Source of the DNA: Gammaproteobacteria bacterium
Lineage (GTDB): Bacteria > Pseudomonadota > Gammaproteobacteria > Pseudomonadales > Halieaceae
NCBI GenBank assembly: GCA_030426545.1
Contig: JAUHYL010000042.1
Coordinates: 1-34,863, forward strand
Length of the DNA: 34,863 nucleotides
Direction of reading: 5' to 3'
Notes under the pieces: model-generated
Databases searched by the model: none
The model's input: the letters and a program-made list of their open reading frames with translations, nothing else
What the model was told of the DNA's origin: nothing
Program-made: the position numbers and the translations under genes
Shown here: one piece after another, positions 28,781 to 34,863 of the stretch
How the letters are laid out: each line of letters begins with the position of its first letter
How positions within the stretch are numbered: the stretch's first letter is position 1

Positions 28781-30304
28781 TTGGCGATCCAGGCCAGATT
28801 CCTTTTCTTAGCACTCCTGCTCACGGCCGTTGCATCCTGCGCGGGTAAACAGTCCGCGGAACCGGTGATTGACGTGGTCCAGCCACAGGCTCGCCCGGTG
28901 CACAATCTCACCAGCTTTTCGCGCGCACTGGATTGCATGGATCAGCTGTTTATTGATCACGGTGTCAACAATGTGGTGATCACCAGCCAGGGCGTTCCGG
29001 ACGCCACCGGCGAAATTCGCAGCGGCACCAAAGAGATGATGATCTCGGCGATCTCGCGTATGTCGACACGCAGCGGTGCCTTCCGCTTTGTCGATTATGA
29101 CCAGCGCCAACTGGACATCAACGCGCTACACAACCTGGTGGGGTTTACAGCGGACTTCCTGATACCCAACTACTATATTCGCGGTGCGATCACCCAGTTC
29201 GATGAGCAGGTGGTTTCTGCGGGCAAGAGCGGTGGCGTTTCCTTCGGACAATTCGACGCCGGTGCCAGCGGCAATGTCACCACCTCCCTGGTGTCCATCG
29301 ATCTCAACATTGGCGACCTGATTACCCGGCAGATTTTATCGGGCACCTCGGCCAACAACACGATTGCCGTGAGCCGCGAACGCGACTCCAAGGACGCGAA
29401 CGGCTCTATCGACATGATCGAACTGGGTTTCAGCTTCAATATGAACATGAACCGCAGCGAGGGCATGCACCAGTCGGTGCGCACACTGCTGGAGTTGAGC
29501 CTGATTGAGTCGCTGGGCAAACTCACGCAGGTGCCTTACTGGCAGTGCCTTGGGTCGGGCAACACCAGCACCGCCATGCTCGCCCAGGCCCGAGGCTGGT
29601 ATGACAGCATGAGTGTTCGCGAGCAACGCGAATTCGTGCAGCAAGCCCTCTCCGGCAAGGGTCTGTACAGCGGCCCGGTCGACGGGGCCAGCGTCTCGCC
29701 GGAGTTGCGCGCAGCCATCGGCGCTTACCAGGCCGACAGAGCACTGCTGGCGGACGGGCAGATCAATTTCCAGCTGTACGCGGCACTGATTGACGACGAT
29801 CTGCAGTTGGGTCGACGGCCGGCACCACCACCGCGCTCGATCGCGCACCCGGAACAGGCGGGAAGCGACCCCGCGCTGACGCTGGCGCTGGGCCACAATC
29901 GAAGTGACGGCAGTCAATACGCTGTCGGGGAAGTGCTCTCAATCACGCTGCGCAGTAACCAGGACGCCTTCAGCTACTGCTACTACCAGGACAGCAGCAG
30001 GCGCGTGGTGCGACTGTTCCCGAATCGCTTTCAGCCCAATGCACTGCTGACGGCGGAAGCGCCCGTGACAGTGCCGGGGGTAAACGCCCGCTTTGAAATC
30101 GTGCTTGAACACCCCGGCGCAAAAGAGCAGATACTGTGCGTGGCCTCCCGGCAGGAGTTGGGGCTGGCGTTGCCTGAACGGCTAAAAGGTGAAGACCTCG
30201 TTGCGCTCCCCGTTGACTCACTGGACGCTGTCGAGTCGGCTTTCGCACAGTTGGATAAAACGCTCGTGTCACAGCGCGTGAATATTGATGTCAGCTTACC
30301 CTGA
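28781..30304 (+). CDS. CsgG-like outer-membrane lipoprotein fused to peptidoglycan-binding and DUF4384-like domains
   Basis: The start is TTG 28781, supported by GGGAG 8 bases upstream and by the lipoprotein signal with lipobox VASC (Cys20). Residues 40-257 resemble CsgG/HfaB pores: FRFVDYDQRQLDINAL, YYIRGAITQFDEQV, then SGGVSFGQFDAGASG, and VSIDLNIGDLITRQIL, parallel to the SGGV, transmembrane hairpin and TGEI regions of CsgG. Residues 265-337 look like a peptidoglycan-binding domain (GLYSGPVDGASVSPELRAAI). Residues 365-490 look like DUF4384, with SYCYYQDSSRRVVRLFPNRF. CsgG forms a nine-subunit channel for curlin export; family members here would be about 280 residues, so the C-terminal half is an extra fusion. 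It probably exports the repeat protein and holds the channel to the cell wall. Confidence 0.85.
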   Translation: MAIQARFLFLALLLTAVASCAGKQSAEPVIDVVQPQARPVHNLTSFSRALDCMDQLFIDHGVNNVVITSQGVPDATGEIRSGTKEMMISAISRMSTRSGAFRFVDYDQRQLDINALHNLVGFTADFLIPNYYIRGAITQFDEQVVSAGKSGGVSFGQFDAGASGNVTTSLVSIDLNIGDLITRQILSGTSANNTIAVSRERDSKDANGSIDMIELGFSFNMNMNRSEGMHQSVRTLLELSLIESLGKLTQVPYWQCLGSGNTSTAMLAQARGWYDSMSVREQREFVQQALSGKGLYSGPVDGASVSPELRAAIGAYQADRALLADGQINFQLYAALIDDDLQLGRRPAPPPRSIAHPEQAGSDPALTLALGHNRSDGSQYAVGEVLSITLRSNQDAFSYCYYQDSSRRVVRLFPNRFQPNALLTAEAPVTVPGVNARFEIVLEHPGAKEQILCVASRQELGLALPERLKGEDLVALPVDSLDAVESAFAQLDKTLVSQRVNIDVSLP

Positions 30305-30317
30305 CGGGGAGAACGAC

Positions 30318-30659
30318 ATGCTCAAGTTGTTTGCACAGCAAAAACGTTTATCGCCCGGCACCCCGGCAACCCTGACCTGTATCGCTCTGCTGGCTCTCGG
30401 GCCGCTGCCAGCGTCTGCAAACAGCGGCGCACCGGCGCCAAAATCGCCGCCGCTGCTGCGCCCCCAGGGTCCGCTGGAGCTGTCCTGCTGGCAGGACGGT
30501 GAGAAGATTATTCAGGAAACCGGATTGCGCGCGCTGTCCCTGAGCGGGGAGTTTAGCGAGAAAACGCTGTCCTTTACGCGGGACGAAGGCGCAGAACCGC
30601 GCTTGCTGGTGCTGAATATGGGGCGTTCCCTGTGCCTGGTAAAATCCAGTGAAAAGTAG
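30318..30659 (+). CDS. Small secreted protein of the CsgG-like cluster, unknown function
   Basis: The ATG at 30318 has GGGGAG 6 bases upstream and lies 13 bases after the CsgG-like gene, so the two are co-transcribed. The 113-residue product has an extended, positively charged signal peptide (about 1-35, ending PASANS) and a Pro-rich linker. A compact beta-rich domain follows with two cysteines (LELSCWQDGEKIIQE and MGRSLCLVKSSEK). Size and place recall the periplasmic accessory proteins CsgE and CsgF, but I see no sequence match to either. It could be a plug, chaperone or assembly factor. Confidence 0.72.
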   Translation: MLKLFAQQKRLSPGTPATLTCIALLALGPLPASANSGAPAPKSPPLLRPQGPLELSCWQDGEKIIQETGLRALSLSGEFSEKTLSFTRDEGAEPRLLVLNMGRSLCLVKSSEK

Positions 30660-30712
30660 TCCCCGCCCAGCCCCAACGTGAGCGCGAACCCAAACTGGAA
30701 AGGAAAGTCACA

Positions 30713-31339
30713 ATGAGAACCTGCAGCACCGGCAATGCAACCGCTCACGGCACCCTGGCCGCCCTGGCAACGACCGCCCTACTGTTGTGCGTGCCATCGC
30801 CCGGCGAGGCGGAAGACCTGTTCCTGATTCAGGAGGTCCCGGACCCTACTGCGCTGGGCGATTTGATGTACCCCGACGCCGACACCAGCACACAGCGTGA
30901 ACTCCGCGTGCGAGCCATCCGCTTCACCGATACCGAGCCTGAAAATCCGGCGTCCGCGGCACAGCCCGAAGCGGAGACGGCACCAGCGGCATCCACCGGC
31001 GCGGCCGTGGGGTTCAATATCCAGTTCGCGCTGAACTCGCCGCAGTTACTGCCGGAGGCGCTACCCTACCTCGATGCGGTAGGTGCAATGTTGATCCAGG
31101 AACGCACGGCGGATACGCGCTTGATGATCGCCGGCCATGCAGATGCGCTGGGCGACGCGGTGTATAACCAGCAACTGTCGGAAGCCCGTGCAATTTCAGT
31201 ATCCAGTTACCTGATGCAAAACTACGGCATCGGGGCCGACCGCCTGCTGACCAGGGGTTTTGGCGAAGAGAAACCGTTACCGGATACGGATCCCAATGAC
31301 GGCCTGAATCGGCGCGTGGAGTTTCACCCCCTCCCGTAA
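30713..31339 (+). CDS. OmpA-family peptidoglycan-binding protein
   Basis: The 208-residue protein has AAGGAAAG before its ATG and a signal peptide ending near GEAED. A variable N-terminal part (35-95) ends in an Ala/Glu/Pro-rich linker. The OmpA C-terminal domain covers about 98-208, with FNIQFALNSPQLLPEA, IAGHADALG, YNQQLSEARAISVSSYL and the final LNRRVEFHPLP. The Asp and Arg of these motifs bind diaminopimelate in peptidoglycan. No beta-barrel is present, so it is a periplasmic or lipid-free wall-binding protein. It lies 53 bases after the small secreted gene and gives the cluster a second wall anchor beside the domain in the CsgG-like protein. Confidence 0.88.
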   Translation: MRTCSTGNATAHGTLAALATTALLLCVPSPGEAEDLFLIQEVPDPTALGDLMYPDADTSTQRELRVRAIRFTDTEPENPASAAQPEAETAPAASTGAAVGFNIQFALNSPQLLPEALPYLDAVGAMLIQERTADTRLMIAGHADALGDAVYNQQLSEARAISVSSYLMQNYGIGADRLLTRGFGEEKPLPDTDPNDGLNRRVEFHPLP

Positions 31340-31386
31340 TTCCCGTCACTGCCCCACCCACCTTGCCCGGCTGATCCGTACAAGGC

Positions 31387-31433
31387 ACCTGCGATGCCCT
31401 CGCAGGTCCGCTGCGCCCCGTGTCCCGAGACAC
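31387..31433 (+). terminator. Two successive hairpins between the ompA-like gene and pldA
   Basis: ACCTGCGA/TCGCAGGT (31387-31394 with 31400-31407) is a perfect 8-base stem with a 5-base loop. GTGTC/GACAC (31420-31424 with 31429-31433) is a second, smaller stem. No T-run follows. They may end or weaken transcription of the upstream cluster, so pldA may have its own promoter within the 182-base gap. Confidence 0.45.
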
Positions 31434-31521
31434 CGCCGGAACAGTAAATTTCGTAAATGTTGCGCAGCAATCTTGCTATTCGACGGGGAAGGGCCGAGCA
31501 TCTGCGCCCGGAGGAAAACTC

Positions 31522-32739
31522 ATGCCACGTCAATTGCATCAAAACCGCCACCGCCAATCAGCCAGAGCGCCGCGCTACCTGACCGCTGCCGCTTGTTTTG
31601 TGGCGACGCTGCCCAGTCTCCCGGCGCTTGCCACCGACGAGGCCGCGGCCTTTCTGGAGGCGTTCGGCGAATGTCGCACCCTGAAAAACGAATTCTCCCG
31701 CCTGCGCTGCTACGACAGCTTGCAATCGGAGCGCGATGACGCCGAGATGGAACTGCGCGAGGAGGCCGTGGTTTCCAGGGAACGCGAAGAGGCGCTACAA
31801 CGCGAGCGACGCCTGGCGAGGCTGGAATTGCTGGCGCTCAATGAAGACCGCGGACGACTTAGCGCAGACGATCCGAATTATTTCGTCTATGCCTCACCGA
31901 TAGACGATAAACTGAACGACGACAATCACATCGAGTTTTACCTGTCCCTGAAGTACCCCCTGGTCGACAGCTGGTTCGACGAGGTGCAGGACCGCTATAA
32001 GGATGGCGAAACATTTGGCGCCCAGTTCCTCAACGGCATTACCCCGGACCGGTTCCTGCTGCACTACAACGGCCTTTTCGATTTCTACACCTTCGACAGT
32101 GACCGCTACGATTCTGCTCCCATCATTTCCCGCGCGCAAAATCCGGGCATGTCCTTTGAGTTCGACTTCTCCGGTGGGCGCAATGTACTGCGATTGGGTT
32201 GGTTCCACGAATCCAACGGACAACAACTGGAGGCAGACAACCTCACCCAGTTCGAATTCGACGAGCAGCGTAGAGGCCAGGATTTTGCGTTGGCCAAGGT
32301 AAGCCGCGGCTGGGACTACGGCCTCATTCGCTTTTCCAGCACAGACCTGTTCAACGAGGACCCGCTGGCCGAGAGCTGGTTCCGCTACCAGATCGAAACG
32401 CGTTTTTTCTGCAACTGCCAGGGCTTCGGGTTTATCGACGGTCGTGAAGACAATATCTGGTGGGACGAGAACGACGATTCCCGCATTACAGACTACGACG
32501 GCCTGCGCACCATGGTGCAGCAATCTTTCCCGTTCGAAGATTTCTCGCTGGATGCGCGCCTAGAACTGAAAACCGGCCTTGAGCACAGCTTCGGACAGTA
32601 CCTCAGCGGCCGTTTGAGCCTGGGCGCAAAGTGGGAGAACCTGCACCTGACGCTGTTCTATTTCAACGGCTACGGCCGCGACCCTTCAACCTACCATTTG
32701 CGCAGCGAATACATGGGTCTGGGATTGGTGCTTAAATAA
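31522..32739 (+). CDS. pldA: Outer-membrane phospholipase A (OMPLA family) with extended N-terminal region
   Basis: I start at ATG 31522 because GGAGG lies 8 bases before it and a signal sequence follows. The 405-residue protein is longer than E. coli PldA (289). Residues 40-110 form a charged helical region with CRTLKNEFSRLRCYD (Cys51, Cys63), a motif seen in several periplasmic proteins. The barrel follows from about 130. The active-site segment GWFHESNGQQ (227-236) matches the HxSNG of OMPLA, with His229 and Ser231. The catalytic Asn is not at the usual place: Gln243 stands 12 after the Ser, and Asn240 is nearest. The C-terminal YFNGYGRDPSTYHL fits the family. It hydrolyses phospholipids in the outer leaflet when the membrane is disturbed. 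Confidence 0.88.
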   Translation: MPRQLHQNRHRQSARAPRYLTAAACFVATLPSLPALATDEAAAFLEAFGECRTLKNEFSRLRCYDSLQSERDDAEMELREEAVVSREREEALQRERRLARLELLALNEDRGRLSADDPNYFVYASPIDDKLNDDNHIEFYLSLKYPLVDSWFDEVQDRYKDGETFGAQFLNGITPDRFLLHYNGLFDFYTFDSDRYDSAPIISRAQNPGMSFEFDFSGGRNVLRLGWFHESNGQQLEADNLTQFEFDEQRRGQDFALAKVSRGWDYGLIRFSSTDLFNEDPLAESWFRYQIETRFFCNCQGFGFIDGREDNIWWDENDDSRITDYDGLRTMVQQSFPFEDFSLDARLELKTGLEHSFGQYLSGRLSLGAKWENLHLTLFYFNGYGRDPSTYHLRSEYMGLGLVLK

Positions 32740-32819
32740 GGCAGCGCTCGCCGCTCCACCGCTGCTCGATACCCGCTTGATCGGGCGAAACGCCTGTACG
32801 CCAGCACGCAACCCCAGGG

Positions 32820-34208
32820 TCAGCGCTTTACCTGTAGCTCGAAGCAAGGCACATAGTCGGCGGGGTCTATTTTCATACGGCCATCGGCAACGAACTGCTC
32901 CAGCAAAGCGCCCATGCGGTTCATCAGCGCCTGCTCGCCCTGCAGCAGGAACGGGCCGCGCTCGGCGATTGCGCGTATACCAAAGTCCTTCACATTGCCG
33001 GCCACCAGTCCGGAAAACGCACGTCGCAGCGCGGCTGCAAGTTCGTGCGGTTGCTGGTCGCTGCTCAGATCCAGCTTGGCCATGGTCTCATGTGTCACAT
33101 GAAAGGGCTGCTGCAGTTCGTCGTCCACCTGCAAGCCCCAGTTGAAGCTGAACGATTCCTGCTGCTCAATGCGCCGCTTGCGCACGCCCTTGATCGCACG
33201 TTTCAGCTTGCGCGCCACACCGGCAGGGTCGCCGACAACGATCTCGTAGTGTTCACGCACCTGGTCGCCCAGCGTAGAACAGAGAAACTCGTCCAACTGG
33301 TGGAAGTAAGACGCACTGGATTCCGGCGCGGCCATAATGACAGGCAGGGGGATATCGGCGTTAGCCGGATGCATCTTCAGGCAGAGAAGATAGAGAATTT
33401 CCTCGGCGGTTCCAACGCCCCCGGGGAACACCACGATGCCATGGGCGAGCCGCACAAACGCCTCCAGCCGTTTCTCGATGTCCGGCATGATAACCAGCTC
33501 GTTTACGATGGGGTTGGGCGACTCGGCGGTGATAATCCCGGGCTCAGATATGCCGATATAGCGGCGCTCGGTGTTCAACTGCTTGGCATGGCCAATTGCC
33601 GCGCCCTTCATGGGGCCTTTCATCGCGCCGGGGCCGCAACCGGTGGCGATATCGAAATCTCGCAGGCCGAGCTCATAACCCACCTGTTTGGTGAAGTCGT
33701 ACTCTGCGCGGGAAATGGAATGGCCACCCCAACACACGACCAGTCGTGGCTTACCATCTGATTTCACGGCGTCGGCATTGCGGAGGATTCTGAAAACCGC
33801 ATCGCTGATTCCTTCGCGGGACTCCAGGTCAAAGCGCAGCTGCTGCACCAGCTTGTGGTGGATGTAAACGATGTCCCGTAGCGCCGCAAAAAGGTGTGCT
33901 CGAATGCCGGTGATCATGCGCCCGTCGACAAAGGCCTGGCTGGGCGCGTTTTCTATCTCCAGCTTCAGTCCCCGATACTCGGGCACGACGCGAATCTCAA
34001 AATCCTCATAACGAGAGAAGAGCTCGCTGGCATCGTCCGTATCATCGCCGGTGTTGAGCACCGCCAGGGCGCAGCGCCTGAACAGCTTGTGAATCTCCTG
34101 GTCTGTGGTTGCGAGACTGGTCATCTCACGCTGTGACAACAAATCCAGCGATTGCAGCGGGCGAATTACCGCGTAAGGCATTTTTTGATTTATTTTCTCG
34201 GCAGTCAC
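32820..34208 (-). CDS. ppnN: Pyrimidine/purine nucleotide 5'-monophosphate nucleosidase
   Basis: The 462-residue protein starts at GTG 34208, with GGAG 7 bases upstream. It aligns along its whole length with E. coli PpnN (YgdH): SLDLLSQREM near the start, RYEDFEIRVVPEYRGLKLE, and the Rossmann-like LOG core with GCGPGAMKGPMKGAA and the FPGGVGTAEEILYLL motif. PpnN splits nucleoside monophosphates into base and ribose 5-phosphate and is stimulated by (p)ppGpp. A minus-strand TATACT lies at 34264-34259 and could be its -10. It converges with pldA. Confidence 0.95.
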   Translation of the reverse strand: MTAEKINQKMPYAVIRPLQSLDLLSQREMTSLATTDQEIHKLFRRCALAVLNTGDDTDDASELFSRYEDFEIRVVPEYRGLKLEIENAPSQAFVDGRMITGIRAHLFAALRDIVYIHHKLVQQLRFDLESREGISDAVFRILRNADAVKSDGKPRLVVCWGGHSISRAEYDFTKQVGYELGLRDFDIATGCGPGAMKGPMKGAAIGHAKQLNTERRYIGISEPGIITAESPNPIVNELVIMPDIEKRLEAFVRLAHGIVVFPGGVGTAEEILYLLCLKMHPANADIPLPVIMAAPESSASYFHQLDEFLCSTLGDQVREHYEIVVGDPAGVARKLKRAIKGVRKRRIEQQESFSFNWGLQVDDELQQPFHVTHETMAKLDLSSDQQPHELAAALRRAFSGLVAGNVKDFGIRAIAERGPFLLQGEQALMNRMGALLEQFVADGRMKIDPADYVPCFELQVKR

Positions 34209-34329
34209 TGAACCACTCCGGTGGCAGAATCATCGGGCAGGCTGGGTCTTGTCGCCCCAGTATAACGTGCGCTGCGGCCAGCCAGCGTCATTTCCGGGAC
34301 ATTGATCATCCCTGCAGCGGCGTTGGGCA
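34209..34329 (-). promoter_or_regulatory. Putative ppnN promoter region
   Basis: A TATACT reads on the minus strand at 34264-34259, about 50 bases before the ppnN start. No good -35 is seen 16 to 18 bases upstream. Confidence 0.4.
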
Positions 34330-34863
34330 CTACAAACGCCAGAAGTCCGGCGGCTTGCCGCACACCTGCAAATACTCCAGGGCCTTGGGCACAACCCGCT
34401 CGCGGTAGATAGCCTCGGCAGGTTCATCCCAGGGCACCGGCTTGCTACCAAACGGGACGCGAAGGCGCAGCCTGCGCAACACCTCATCCTGCCGCTCGGG
34501 GGATTTGCTGGCGATCGCGTAACGCAACCGGGGGTTTTTCATCAACCAGCGCAGGAGGCGAGTGTCGTGTAGCTTTTCGCTTCCCACGTTCAATTGGACA
34601 GGATTCTGTGCGGGCAACTTCTCGGGATCAACGCCAATGTGTGCACAACAGGCCTGCGTGACGGCGTGGCTGTTCGCCTGGAAATCCTCGAGGAAAACGG
34701 GAAGTATCGCGTCATTGCCAAACTCGTGAATAAAACGCTGCAGCCTGTCCACATATACGGCGTTCTCAATCGCCCCTGGATGATTGGTTAGAAACTCGGT
34801 CAGGGCAAAGGGCGGTCGTACACCGAAGGTCGCGCCGCTGTGGTGCATTTCGCGATAATAGGA
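34330..34863 (-). CDS. Sulfotransferase family protein, C-terminal part (5' end outside window)
   Basis: The frame is open to the window edge, where the codons for SYYRE precede the first internal Met, so the N-terminus with the PAPS loop is missing. The 177 visible residues contain FLTNHPGAIENAVYVDRLQRF and LPVFLEDFQANSHAVTQAC, which match the region after the 3'-phosphate site of bacterial sulfotransferases. A C-terminal Tyr/Arg-rich tail follows. It should transfer sulfate from PAPS to an unknown acceptor. It lies 121 bases upstream of ppnN on the same strand. Confidence 0.72.
   Translation of the reverse strand, partial: SYYREMHHSGATFGVRPPFALTEFLTNHPGAIENAVYVDRLQRFIHEFGNDAILPVFLEDFQANSHAVTQACCAHIGVDPEKLPAQNPVQLNVGSEKLHDTRLLRWLMKNPRLRYAIASKSPERQDEVLRRLRLRVPFGSKPVPWDEPAEAIYRERVVPKALEYLQVCGKPPDFWRL

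Overview
The window reads as chromosomal DNA of a free-living, aerobic, GC-rich marine-type gammaproteobacterium. The general style recalls the Halieaceae/Cellvibrionales, but this is an inference from gene content and no marker gene is present. Supporting points are the cbpA-cbpM chaperone pair, PpnN, FumC and AcnA of the usual gammaproteobacterial kind, PQQ/cytochrome c periplasmic oxidation, and many secreted or outer-membrane proteins. I see no integrase, transposase, tRNA, rRNA or CRISPR array. Gene density is high, and both end genes run off the window.

Left part (1-8.9 kb). A minus-strand operon at 4962-1 encodes three periplasmic proteins: a streptogramin-lyase-like beta-propeller carrying a CXXCH haem site, a soluble PQQ dehydrogenase of the glucose dehydrogenase type, and a cytochrome c/PQQ protein like polyvinyl-alcohol dehydrogenase (cut by the window edge). 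An epoxide-hydrolase-like membrane-anchored protein lies upstream on the same strand. A divergent DUF3604 protein and a small membrane-anchored unknown follow.

Middle part (9.1-24.7 kb) is mostly housekeeping or stress related: sirtuin, DUF3833 lipoprotein, DUF2892 protein, deazaflavin-type (Ddn-like) oxidoreductase, an iron-sulfur (6-4)-type photolyase, Blc lipocalin, an MFS transporter, cbpA-cbpM, the TCA enzymes fumC and acnA (divergent), a TPR-sulfotransferase with an SDR, and an autotransporter-type barrel with almost no passenger.

Right part (24.7-32.7 kb) is the most interesting. A divergent promoter region separates a secreted caspase-like protein (Sel1 repeats, long coiled coil, caspase domain with the His/Cys dyad) from a plus-strand cluster. 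That cluster encodes a secreted protein made of seven gap-free 37-residue repeats, a small two-cysteine secreted protein, a CsgG-like lipoprotein fused to a peptidoglycan-binding domain and a DUF4384-like domain, a second small secreted protein, an OmpA-type peptidoglycan anchor, and an outer-membrane phospholipase A. I propose that this is an undescribed curli-like (type VIII-like) fibre or adhesin export system anchored to peptidoglycan. A hairpin after the subunit gene could set subunit excess. The window ends with ppnN and the C-terminal part of a second sulfotransferase.

Start codons were moved from the longest frame where a Shine-Dalgarno sequence, signal peptide or family alignment argued for it. 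Promoters and hairpins were found by eye and are less certain than the genes.
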